Both the position numbers and the translations under genes were made by a program. From an uncultured Bacteroides sp. (GTDB lineage: Bacteria; Bacteroidota; Bacteroidia; Bacteroidales; Bacteroidaceae), in contig CAMTOQ010000018.1 of the NCBI GenBank assembly GCA_947074205.1, positions 1 to 58,373 of the forward strand: 58,373 bases of DNA, read 5' to 3'. Under the pieces are notes generated by a model. That model made no database searches, was not told the DNA's origin, and was given only the letters and a program-made list of their open reading frames with translations. Each line of letters starts with the position of its first letter. Positions within the stretch are counted from its first letter, which is position 1. Positions 18,585-27,104 of this stretch are shown here, piece after piece.

Positions 18585-19892
18585 TTATTTGATAGCTTTA
18601 AGTCGAGTATTGGCTGATTTGATAATAGGCACCGTGGTATCCGAAGAAAATACAGAGTTGAGTCCCTGTTCTTCTTGCGCTGGATCTCCTGTATAATCAT
18701 CGCCAACCATCCAATAAACATGCTCGTCAGAGGGTTGCGCAAAACCACCCCAAGCCCAGAAGTTACAGCCCGCCAATGTTCCATTCTCACGATTCAAATC
18801 GCCAATCTGGTCGAAAATATAGGCATAAAAAGCATCTCGCGATGCGGTGCTGCTTTCGCGCGAAAATTGGAAACCGTCGCGTGGAAAACCAAACTCTTCG
18901 AGCACTACAGGCTTCTTGTATTTGGCAGCAACTAGCAGATGATCATCGATATATTGTTTTGCATTTTGTTTAGCTCTATCTAAGTGTTGTGGCAAACTAT
19001 CTTTATCGGCCCACTGCCAATTGTAAGGCCAAATATGAATATTCATATAGTCGATATTGGGATCGGCATGAATGGTTTCGAAAAGGGCAATATCTTGTTC
19101 ACAACCGTGCTTACCTTCACTACCACTTGACACTAAGTGATTAGAGTCGAGCGACTTTAATTGAGCTGCTACGTCTGCCATCCATAGAGCGAAAGCCTCT
19201 TTGTTATCATCACTAAAAGCGCGAGGCTCATTGCCTATCTGCCACGACATAATAGTAGGGTCGTCAACATACTTCACACCAGAATATCGATTGGTACGAG
19301 TCACCATATCGTCAACATAGTTAGCAAACAATGCCTTTGCACTATCAGACTGTACAAACTGAGTTACATAGTCCATATAGGCAGGCCAGCCATCGACAGC
19401 AGGAACAACAGCTTTGCCATAACCAGCCCATTCTAGATATTGGCCATATCCACCACTCCATTCCCAAGAGTTATTTAGATAAAGCACAGCATTCATATCT
19501 CGTTTGGCCATCTCTACTAGCAGATAGTCAAGCCCTGCTAAAATAGTATCATTATATACACCCGGAGCAGTTTGAAGGGTAGGCTCAACTTTTGCCGTGA
19601 TGCCACGACTACCATCCGAGCCCACCAATACACGAAGATTCTCTACACCGATACTTTTCAAAAAATCTAATTCTTGCTGTAAACGTTCGCGGTCGCCTCC
19701 TTGCCCCTCAGAGCCAAGAATAGCACCGTACCAGAAATTAGTACCCACATAATAGTAGGGTGTATCACCGCGCATCAACTGACCGTTTTCCACACGAATA
19801 AATGGAGATGAATCAGCTGTAGGGTTTTGACGTGTAGCGCAAGCGCATACAATAAGCAGGGAGACAAGGAAATAGAGAGTTGGCTTTAGCAT
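18585..19892 (-). CDS. GH5 (subfamily 7-like) beta-mannanase, lipoprotein
   Basis: A 435-residue endo-beta-1,4-mannanase candidate. The signal ends in a cysteine pair (IVCAC, lipidation probably at Cys18). The GH5 barrel shows YYYVGTNFWYGAIL (46-59), the acid/base Glu222 in IGNEPRAFS and the nucleophile Glu333 in LEEFGFPRDG. WPYNWQW at 288-294 and ENLRVLVGSDG near the start are typical of the plant/fungal-like mannanase subfamily 7. It is the first gene of the locus after the AraC regulator, and is followed by the CE7 esterase at 20 bases. Release of acetylated manno-oligosaccharides by one and deacetylation by the other is a sensible pairing. Confidence 0.92.
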   Translation of the reverse strand: MLKPTLYFLVSLLIVCACATRQNPTADSSPFIRVENGQLMRGDTPYYYVGTNFWYGAILGSEGQGGDRERLQQELDFLKSIGVENLRVLVGSDGSRGITAKVEPTLQTAPGVYNDTILAGLDYLLVEMAKRDMNAVLYLNNSWEWSGGYGQYLEWAGYGKAVVPAVDGWPAYMDYVTQFVQSDSAKALFANYVDDMVTRTNRYSGVKYVDDPTIMSWQIGNEPRAFSDDNKEAFALWMADVAAQLKSLDSNHLVSSGSEGKHGCEQDIALFETIHADPNIDYMNIHIWPYNWQWADKDSLPQHLDRAKQNAKQYIDDHLLVAAKYKKPVVLEEFGFPRDGFQFSRESSTASRDAFYAYIFDQIGDLNRENGTLAGCNFWAWGGFAQPSDEHVYWMVGDDYTGDPAQEEQGLNSVFSSDTTVPIIKSANTRLKAIK

Positions 19893-19919
19893 AGATATCA
19901 GGATTTTAGTTTAACATTG

Positions 19920-19927
19920 CAAAAATA
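19920..19927 (-). promoter_or_regulatory. Probable -7 promoter element for the GH5-CE7 transcript
   Basis: The minus strand reads TATTTTTG, an exact TAnnTTTG match, 28 bases upstream of the GH5 start. No good -33 box is visible, as expected for a promoter that needs an activator. The gap of 176 bases to the AraC gene contains nothing else that I can support. Confidence 0.45.
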
Positions 19928-20068
19928 GTACAATCACAAAAAATTAAAAGATACTATTTTATCTTTTACTAGTATGAAATGAAACAAATGCAAGAATTCT
20001 TACCACCAGTAAGTCATTAAGAATCAATCTAGCAGCAAGCAATGAGGGTCAACAAAAGTATAGTCTAA

Positions 20069-20974
20069 TTAGACACATTTCTTCGTCTTACGATAATTTT
20101 CTCGGAACTCTTTGGGAGAGCAATTTTTCTTCTTCCTAAATATACGGTTAAAGTTGGAGAGGTTATTAAAGCCGCATTCGTAACAGATTTCGGCTATTGA
20201 CATAGTAGAGTCGACAAGCATTCTAGATGCATAGCCTAGACGCAAATCGATAATAAAATCGGAAAGATTTTTGCCGGTTCGCAGCTTAAAGAATCGACTA
20301 AAGGAGACCGGAGTCATACCCACCATATCGGATAGAGTGGACAATCTTATCTCTTCTTTATAGTGTGCGTTGATATAATTGTGTACTTTTTGAACTCGCC
20401 TACTATCGGATGCCAAATCAATTTTGGCAAAGGAGGAACTGGAAAGAGTTCGCGCCTCATCGGTATATAAAGAGAGTTCGTAGAGTATAGTAAGAAACTT
20501 GATGACAGTGTAGAAATCTGAGTTTTTTGAGCCCAGCGAATCAAGATCGGGGTAGATCTTCATGATGGCTTGCATGGGGAAGGATATTCCCTTTTGCGCC
20601 TTATCTAACATACGACGAATGGAGCTGAATTGATTCTTGAAAACTAAACTGCTAAAGAACAAATCGGGCGAAAACTGAATAGTAATTTCTCTTATCTGAG
20701 GAGATTTACACTCGTGCTGTTCCCATACGTGCTCCAGCTCTTTACCGGTAATCAGCACTAAATCATAATCACCGATTATTTCGGAAGAATCTCCAACTAC
20801 ACGCCTCACCCCAGCAGCTTTTTCGCAAAAGTTTAGTTCAAACTCTGCGTGGCTATGAATGGGATAGGTAAACTCCGTCTTATATCGTTCGGCAATATAG
20901 AAGCAGTCTTTGTCCGATAGCGGAGTTATTTCATGAATAATAGGTTGCTGTGTCTCTTTCATCGTTTTATTCAT
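20069..20974 (-). CDS. AraC-family transcriptional regulator
   Basis: A 301-residue regulator. The N-terminal half (about 15-110) looks like a cupin-type sensor (FTYPIHSHAEFELNFCE, GDYDLVLITGKELEHVW). The C-terminal 100 residues are the two-helix-turn-helix AraC domain (VGMTPVSFSRFFKLRTG, then SIAEICYECGFNNLSNFNRIFRKKKNCSPKEFR). Starts at residue 1 or at Met5 are both possible. It is in line with, and 176 bases upstream of, the GH5 gene, so it is the natural candidate to sense a mannan-derived sugar and activate the locus. The effector is unknown. It has its own good promoter. Confidence 0.88.
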   Translation of the reverse strand: MNKTMKETQQPIIHEITPLSDKDCFYIAERYKTEFTYPIHSHAEFELNFCEKAAGVRRVVGDSSEIIGDYDLVLITGKELEHVWEQHECKSPQIREITIQFSPDLFFSSLVFKNQFSSIRRMLDKAQKGISFPMQAIMKIYPDLDSLGSKNSDFYTVIKFLTILYELSLYTDEARTLSSSSFAKIDLASDSRRVQKVHNYINAHYKEEIRLSTLSDMVGMTPVSFSRFFKLRTGKNLSDFIIDLRLGYASRMLVDSTMSIAEICYECGFNNLSNFNRIFRKKKNCSPKEFRENYRKTKKCV

Positions 20975-21021
20975 CGATTGTGCGTACTTGTAATAAATAG
21001 CAAATAAGAAGGTTACTGTGC

Positions 21022-21051
21022 CAAAGTTATAAAAACTTTCATTATAGACAA
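21022..21051 (-). promoter_or_regulatory. Promoter of the AraC-family gene
   Basis: On the minus strand a TTG (21049-21051) is followed after 19 bases by TAACTTTG (21022-21029). Both the boxes and their spacing fit the Bacteroides consensus. Transcription would begin about 40 bases before the start codon. Confidence 0.65.
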
Positions 21052-21109
21052 GATTATTAAGCTATTAACTCAAAAAAGAGGATCAAGAAATTGTTGGCAA
21101 AAGATGGGG

Positions 21110-21197
21110 TTGGTGAGTAGGCGTGGTCAGCGTGGTGAGAAGCCCTTGCCACCGCGGTGAGAAGCCCTTGCCACCGCGGTGAGTAGGCGTTGCCAGC
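21110..21197 (-). repeat. Four-unit array of a 22-bp degenerate repeat (array A)
   Basis: Four exact 22-base periods occupy 21110-21131, 21132-21153, 21154-21175 and 21176-21197. Read on the minus strand each unit begins G(C/G)TG and ends TCACC plus two bases, with the core GGCAA in all but one. The two inner units are nearly identical. The two outer ones resemble each other in their central bases, so the order is outer-inner-inner-outer. A period of 22 is not a multiple of three and the array lies outside genes. It sits between the AraC promoter and the terminator of the hybrid regulator gene. See the matching array at 44762-44849. Confidence 0.8.
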
Positions 21198-21241
21198 AAA
21201 TCGTTGAAATATAGGTATTGAAAGCAGCAATATTGACCCAC

Positions 21242-21279
21242 AAAAAAAGTGCGCTCGAGGTAATCGGAACGCACTTTTA
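21242..21279 (-). terminator. Rho-independent terminator after the hybrid regulator gene
   Basis: On the minus strand AAAAGTGCG pairs with CGCACTTTT around a loop, and the second arm runs into TTTTTTT. It lies directly downstream of the stop codon at 21303. Confidence 0.85.
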
Positions 21280-21302
21280 TATATAGGTATATAGACTCGG
21301 CT

Positions 21303-24300
21303 TTACTTTTTAGAAAGGCTATCTCGGTATTCGGTAGGTGTCATTCCCATCTTCGTTTTGAAGCATTTGCTAAAGTAGCGTGGGTCGTTGATACCAACCA
21401 TATAAGAGATCTGCGTCATGTTGAACTCGCCTGTTTCAATAAGCTGAATAGAACGGTTGATACGCATCTCTTTGATAAACTCGATAGGTGCAAGGCCGGT
21501 AATGGTCTTTAGTTTCTTAAAGAACACTGAGCGACTAACAGCTATTTCACGAACCAAATCATCGACTACCAAATCTCCGTTATCCATATTCTTCTCCATC
21601 AGTTCGATGAGTTTGTCCATAAACTTGCGGTCGGTTGGCGACATCTCGGGTACCTTTTCTTCCTCGGTTTCAGATTGCTCCACTGTTACGCCCGCCAAAA
21701 CTTCGGCGGTGGGGTGATGCATCAAGTTGTCGCGATAGAAGTTCTGCAGTTTACTACGCTGATCAAGAAGATTCTGCACACGAGCTTCAAGGTAGGTGGC
21801 GCTAAAAGGTTTAGTGATATAAGAGTCAGCACCAAATTCTAGCCCTTCCAATTGGCTCTCGATAGAGGTCTTGGCCGAAAGTAGCACAATAGGTATATGA
21901 CTGGTAGTGATGTCAGCTCTAAGCTCTTTCACCATTTCAATACCATCTTTTTCGGGCATCATCACGTCACTTATAATGATGTCTGGAACGAAACGCAGCG
22001 CTTTGGTCCATCCATCCATACCGTTTACAGCTTCTACTATATTATAAGAAGGCGCAAAGAGGCTATGCAAAAACGAACGCAGCTCCTGATTATCTTCGAC
22101 AATCATCATCAACGGTTTGCTTCTTTCATCTTTAGGCTCGATTTGAGCTGCCTCGGGCAATATCTTTTCTTCGGGCACCACACCTTCTATTACAGTAGAG
22201 GTTTCGCCATGATGATCTTCTAAAATGAATTCTACCTTAGAGTCGTAGTGAGACTTTCCTTTGTGGAAGTCGACTTCGAAACAGCTACCCTCGCCCACTT
22301 TACTCTCCACTTTAATGGTGGCTTGGTGCATCTCTACTAGCTCCTTAACCAATGATAGGCCGATGCCTGTACTAGCATGCTTAAAGAGGTTTCTATCCAC
22401 CAGGTTCTCGAAACGAACGAAGAGTGATTTACGCTGATTCTCGGCAATACCTATACCTTGATCTTGCACACCCACAGAGACAGTGTTTTCATCTTCGCGT
22501 ACAAATACACGAATCATTTTACCGTTAGAGGTATACTTAAAGGCATTGGATAGCAGATTGAAAAGTATCTTCTCGAACTTATCTACATCGAGCCATAAGT
22601 ACAAAGGTTCTTTCTCTACTTCGAGCACAAAGTCTATTTGGTTGCCTTCGGCCAAAGAGTCAAAGTTGGCCATCACTTTGCGCACAAACTCCACAACATC
22701 TATCTTTTCTACCTGCAAGCGCATCTTGTTGTTTTGGATCTTGCGGAAATCCAAGATCTGATTGACCAGACGCAGCATACGGTTGGTGTTTCGTTCTACC
22801 ACTATCAGTTGTTCGCGAGCATCGGCCGGCAAAGTAGGGCTTTTCAAGATTTGTTCTACCGGTCCCGAAATCAGCGTTAAAGGTGTACGCAGCTCGTGCG
22901 AGATATTGGTAAAGAAACGAAGTTTTATGTCGGAAACTTGCTGCTCTACGTTTACTTCGTGTTTCAAACGATAGATAGTAAACAGAATATAAACAGCAGT
23001 AAATATCACAATGAGCACACCCAATACATACAAGAAGTAGGCAAATGGGGTTTCCCAAAACGAGGGCAAAATTTCTATTGATAGCGAGCGTACATTATCT
23101 ACCCACACCCCATCACTGTTGGTCGATCTTACCTTAAAGGTATATTTACCTTTTGGCAGATTGGTATAGGTTGCAGTGCGTTGCTTGTCGGCAAAAGTCC
23201 AGTTCTTATCAAAGCCTTCTAGAATAAAAGCATATTGTATATTCTGAGGATTGGTATAGTCGAGCGCAGCATACTGTATAGACACCAATATATCTTCGTG
23301 AGAGAGTTCCAAGTGGTCGGTTTCATCAATCACCGCTTCGAGAACGGTGCCCGCTCCGGGAATTACCTCTTGATTGCCTAGTCTAAGCTTTGAGAAGACA
23401 ATGGGTGGTACAAAATCACTCTTACGAATAGAGTCTGGTGTAAAATAGAAGACACCATCACTCGTACCAAAAAGAATATTATCATTGGAAGTGACAAGTG
23501 ATGCAGCCTCGCTGAAACGCACATAGAACGTAATGCTTCGCTCATCATAATTCTCGAACACTTCTGTTTGAGGCATGAAGCGAGAGATACCGTTCTCGGT
23601 ACTTATCCATAGGTTCTTATTCTTGTCTTCGCGTATCGAAAGCAGCACATCTGAGGGCAATCCATCGCCTACAGTATAGGATTTAAACTGTGCATTGCCA
23701 TCGGCATCCATTTTTTCTAACTTGTTTAGTCCGCCTCCAAAAGTGGCCAAGAACAGTTGGTTATCGGACGTAGAAATAATCCAATGTACGTCATTATTGC
23801 TTAGACTATTTGGATCATCCGCTTTGCGTTGATAAAGGTTGAACTGAATAGATTCGGGTGTTGAGAAATTCTCGTCAAAAGCCACTGCACCGGCGGTGGT
23901 TCCTACCCAGATATATCCATTATTATCGTTAGTAATAAAACGAGTCTTATACCCTAAATCGATGGGATAACCTTTGAGGTTATTACGGTGATTGATAAAA
24001 ATGGGCTTGCCATTGCTATCTTCATCAATATAGTTGATACCATTGGCAAAGGTGCCTACCCAAATACGTCCATTATTATCTTCGAAAACAGAATAGACGT
24101 TGTCGTTGCTAAGGCTGTATATATCATTCTCGTCATACTTAAAGCGAGTGATGTTGAAAGACAAGCCATCCTGGCCTTTTGGTTCGGCTAGTATAAGTCC
24201 GTCGCCCTTTGTAGCTAACCAAAATCGTCCCTTGGAGTCTTGCATAATGAAGTATACAGTACCCTGAATAGGCTTACCATTCGTAGATACCACTCCATCG

Positions 24301-25772
24301 CTATTGAGAAGTCCAAGATAGTTTTGATTTTTATCATAAACACGAACTTTTCCGTCTTTTAGACCTACCCACACATTTTGGTTAGCATCCTCACAAAGTG
24401 CACGTACTTCATTGGCTAAGGATTCATAGATATGTTCCTCGGGAGTGAGCAGATTGAACTGCACACTGCGGAAAGCTACTTTCTCTAATCCTTTAGAATG
24501 GGTGCTCAGCCATAGGTTGCCTTGCTCGTCCGAGAAGCTAGAGTGAATCTTGTTAGAGAAACGCCAATCCGAGTTACCCAATTCATTGTAAAAGGGAACT
24601 AGTTTGTTTTGCTCCACGTCATAGAGAGAAAAGCCACCACCGTAAGGGTGTACCCAGATATTATTGTTCACGTCTTCGTGCACATGGAATGAAGGACGCG
24701 AGCGATCGGCAGCTGTCGGTTCTACCTCAATAACCTCACGCTTAAAACTGCGAGTTTCGGGGTTGAAGTGTACTACCGTACCTGCAACTTCTTGCTCTAG
24801 CCAAACCTCTCCTCGTCTATCCACATAGGCCGACAGAATGGGTTGAGACAACATCTCTTTGTAAACCATTGGTGAGAAGTGTTCGTACTTCTTTGACGCA
24901 AGGTCATACGTAAAGATACCGTCTTTATCGGTAGCAATAAGAAGCTGATTGGGGTTGATAATATTGATCGATGAGATTTGTGCCAGCGAAGGAAGCTCCA
25001 ACAGTTCAAACTGGCCTGTAGATTTATGATAACGCCACACTCTGCCTCTATCGGAACCAAACCAGATCTCATCGGGTAGTTCCTCGGCTACATAGAAACC
25101 TTGTTTAGGGTCAGAGTAACGCTCTTTTGTTTCAGCGAAAAAAGAGATGGGTTGAGTTTGTCCTACCTTAAACAGAGCTAAACCATTATCGGTTAAAACC
25201 CACTCGTTGCCTGCCGAATCCATCAAAGCTTCATAAACTTTCGAGGCAGGCAAAAGGCCGGATTTAGAGGAATAAACCGTAGAAGAGACTTCTTCTCCAT
25301 GATTAAGAGTAGTTACACGAATAGCACCGGCGTTATCGGTGAGCAACCACACACTCCCATTGGGCAACACAGTTATATCTTGAATATTGTATTGGCTTCC
25401 TCCCTCACTAAGAGCAGGAATCTGCATAAAAGTTTCAGTGCTAGGATCAAAACGATGGGCGCGATTGTCGTAAGTAAGAAGCCACAGATAACCATCCTTG
25501 TCCTCGTACATACGATCGACACGGTTATTGGTAAGATTTATATCATTACCTAAACGTGCTTTATAGGTTTTGAAGTTATAACCATCGAAGCGATTGATAC
25601 CATCCCATGTGGAAAACCACATATTGCCATTTCGGTCTTGAAGTATACTCATGACCGTATTCTGAGACAAGCCTTCTTTTGAAGAGTAGTGTGTGAAGAA
25701 GGGACTTTGATAGGCACTAACCGACCCAAAAAGACATAGAAATATAATTAGAAATAAGATATTTTTCCTCAT
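21303..25772 (-). CDS. Hybrid two-component system regulator (HTCS)
   Basis: A 1489-residue one-protein signalling system. It has a signal peptide, then a periplasmic sensor of two-bladed-propeller repeats (about 30-780, repeated motifs such as GNMWFSTWDGINRFDGYNF and NGRIWVGTFANGINYID), and then a Y_Y_Y domain ending in PKGKYTFKVRSTNSDGVW. A membrane helix lies near 907-930, the histidine kinase has His959 in SHELRTPL, and an ATPase domain follows. The receiver has Asp1269 in IIISDVMMP and the AraC-type DNA-binding domain is last. I use the ATG at 25772, just before the signal peptide. The frame extends to a TTG at 25814. Such proteins bind oligosaccharides directly and switch on neighbouring carbohydrate genes. 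Its closest neighbours are pectin esterases, so the ligand may be pectic rather than mannan. Confidence 0.95.
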   Translation of the reverse strand: MRKNILFLIIFLCLFGSVSAYQSPFFTHYSSKEGLSQNTVMSILQDRNGNMWFSTWDGINRFDGYNFKTYKARLGNDINLTNNRVDRMYEDKDGYLWLLTYDNRAHRFDPSTETFMQIPALSEGGSQYNIQDITVLPNGSVWLLTDNAGAIRVTTLNHGEEVSSTVYSSKSGLLPASKVYEALMDSAGNEWVLTDNGLALFKVGQTQPISFFAETKERYSDPKQGFYVAEELPDEIWFGSDRGRVWRYHKSTGQFELLELPSLAQISSINIINPNQLLIATDKDGIFTYDLASKKYEHFSPMVYKEMLSQPILSAYVDRRGEVWLEQEVAGTVVHFNPETRSFKREVIEVEPTAADRSRPSFHVHEDVNNNIWVHPYGGGFSLYDVEQNKLVPFYNELGNSDWRFSNKIHSSFSDEQGNLWLSTHSKGLEKVAFRSVQFNLLTPEEHIYESLANEVRALCEDANQNVWVGLKDGKVRVYDKNQNYLGLLNSDGVVSTNGKPIQGTVYFIMQDSKGRFWLATKGDGLILAEPKGQDGLSFNITRFKYDENDIYSLSNDNVYSVFEDNNGRIWVGTFANGINYIDEDSNGKPIFINHRNNLKGYPIDLGYKTRFITNDNNGYIWVGTTAGAVAFDENFSTPESIQFNLYQRKADDPNSLSNNDVHWIISTSDNQLFLATFGGGLNKLEKMDADGNAQFKSYTVGDGLPSDVLLSIREDKNKNLWISTENGISRFMPQTEVFENYDERSITFYVRFSEAASLVTSNDNILFGTSDGVFYFTPDSIRKSDFVPPIVFSKLRLGNQEVIPGAGTVLEAVIDETDHLELSHEDILVSIQYAALDYTNPQNIQYAFILEGFDKNWTFADKQRTATYTNLPKGKYTFKVRSTNSDGVWVDNVRSLSIEILPSFWETPFAYFLYVLGVLIVIFTAVYILFTIYRLKHEVNVEQQVSDIKLRFFTNISHELRTPLTLISGPVEQILKSPTLPADAREQLIVVERNTNRMLRLVNQILDFRKIQNNKMRLQVEKIDVVEFVRKVMANFDSLAEGNQIDFVLEVEKEPLYLWLDVDKFEKILFNLLSNAFKYTSNGKMIRVFVREDENTVSVGVQDQGIGIAENQRKSLFVRFENLVDRNLFKHASTGIGLSLVKELVEMHQATIKVESKVGEGSCFEVDFHKGKSHYDSKVEFILEDHHGETSTVIEGVVPEEKILPEAAQIEPKDERSKPLMMIVEDNQELRSFLHSLFAPSYNIVEAVNGMDGWTKALRFVPDIIISDVMMPEKDGIEMVKELRADITTSHIPIVLLSAKTSIESQLEGLEFGADSYITKPFSATYLEARVQNLLDQRSKLQNFYRDNLMHHPTAEVLAGVTVEQSETEEEKVPEMSPTDRKFMDKLIELMEKNMDNGDLVVDDLVREIAVSRSVFFKKLKTITGLAPIEFIKEMRINRSIQLIETGEFNMTQISYMVGINDPRYFSKCFKTKMGMTPTEYRDSLSKK

Positions 25773-25930
25773 ACCGATTCTTTGCATGCCGTAAAGATAT
25801 GTATTTTGCGGCAACGCACACTGATTTTAACCCTTATTTTACAAGTAGTTAATAGCATTTTATTACTATTTTGTAGAATAAAGATAAAAAGTCAAGCTTA
25901 ACAGCAGTTAAGATGTTAAGCTGAAAACTT

Positions 25931-27097
25931 CTATTTTAACCAAGAATTGAAGAAAGAAACGATTTCTGACTGCATCTCGGGGTTACATATATGACCGGTA
26001 TCCCAAAGGCGAGTCACCAGTTTATCATCGGCGGAGTTATCTTTCCAAACTTGTCTCATACTATTATATGCCGACTCTACAGCAGGCACCGGAAACAATC
26101 TGTCATTGCTGCCATTGAAGAAAAGCATAGGCTTTGGCGCAGCAAGAGAAGCAATATGTGGATAGTCCATATAGTTGCGGATACCCGGTAACACACTCGT
26201 GTAGTTGGAGTCTCCTTTGCCTTTATTTAGTTGAGCAGATAACTGATACTCAGTAGTGGTCATCCAACAAACAGCTGCTCCGGCTTTTATTCTATCAGAC
26301 AGAGCGGCAAGCATCCACGAACGGTAAGCGCCCATTGAGAAGCCCATACAGCCTATTCTTTCGGGATCGACCTCGGGAAGAGTCGCTAAGAAATCGGCCG
26401 AATAGATATCTTCGTAAGTGATAAAGCCACTCCAACTACGTCCCAGCATCTCGAACACTGCAGCAACGGCTTGCTGACTTTCGTAACGCACACCTTCTTT
26501 TCGACCTCTTTCGCCCCAAAACAAGGCATCAATAGCCAATACTACATATCCGTTTGCAGCTAATTCATCACCGGCAAACTGGCCTTCATAGCAAGTATCT
26601 GCCCATTTCATGGCATCGGCCATCACCAATGAATCGACACCGAAAGGACGTACCATCTTCTCTTTTCCGATGGAGAAATGAGCACCATGGTCGTGCAACA
26701 GAAGAACGGCCGCAAATGGGCCCTCCCCTTCAGGGACAAGCAAATAGGCAGGCACACGAGAATAGTCAGTGAGATTAAACTCTATCTTACGTGCTTCATA
26801 TCCGTTACGTTTCTCAACTGCTGTTACCTTGAGATCATAGTTATCGGCATGGATGGGTGCAGTTTGCATTGCCGCCTCTACCGCACTTTGTCCACGATGT
26901 TTCCAATCTTCAAAGGAAAGGCCGTTTCTGTTTTCCCAAGCATAAGGGTAGTTTAGTTCACTCTTAAGTTGTTCCAAAAACAGTGGGTAGTCTCGTTGAA
27001 ACTCATAGCCTTTAACCTCTTGAGCCGCCACATTTGTGAAGACTCCTAGAAACATCAACAGAGAGATAGAGAATGCTTTAATGCTATTGCTGATCAT
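25931..27097 (-). CDS. Secreted alpha/beta hydrolase, probable carbohydrate esterase
   Basis: A 388-residue protein with a signal peptide ending near NVAAQ. The fold is alpha/beta hydrolase: VLLLHDHGAH (131-140), nucleophile Ser254 in GFSMG, Asp332 in GSNDRLFP and His369 in DTGHICNP. The family includes acetyl esterases, dienelactone hydrolase-like enzymes and a group of pectin methylesterases found in Bacteroides. It begins 7 bases after the CE12-CE8 gene, so the two are co-transcribed and a pectin-directed esterase is the best guess. I cannot decide between acetyl and methyl ester cleavage. Confidence 0.75.
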   Translation of the reverse strand: MISNSIKAFSISLLMFLGVFTNVAAQEVKGYEFQRDYPLFLEQLKSELNYPYAWENRNGLSFEDWKHRGQSAVEAAMQTAPIHADNYDLKVTAVEKRNGYEARKIEFNLTDYSRVPAYLLVPEGEGPFAAVLLLHDHGAHFSIGKEKMVRPFGVDSLVMADAMKWADTCYEGQFAGDELAANGYVVLAIDALFWGERGRKEGVRYESQQAVAAVFEMLGRSWSGFITYEDIYSADFLATLPEVDPERIGCMGFSMGAYRSWMLAALSDRIKAGAAVCWMTTTEYQLSAQLNKGKGDSNYTSVLPGIRNYMDYPHIASLAAPKPMLFFNGSNDRLFPVPAVESAYNSMRQVWKDNSADDKLVTRLWDTGHICNPEMQSEIVSFFNSWLK

Positions 27098-27104
27098 GTA
27101 GATG

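Noticed and set aside
21083..21274. A 63-codon minus-strand frame across array A
   Set aside because: It only translates the 22-base repeat and the terminator. The period is not a multiple of three and nothing supports coding.
25773..25814. TTG start giving a 14-residue extension of the hybrid regulator
   Set aside because: The signal peptide starts cleanly at the ATG at 25772.
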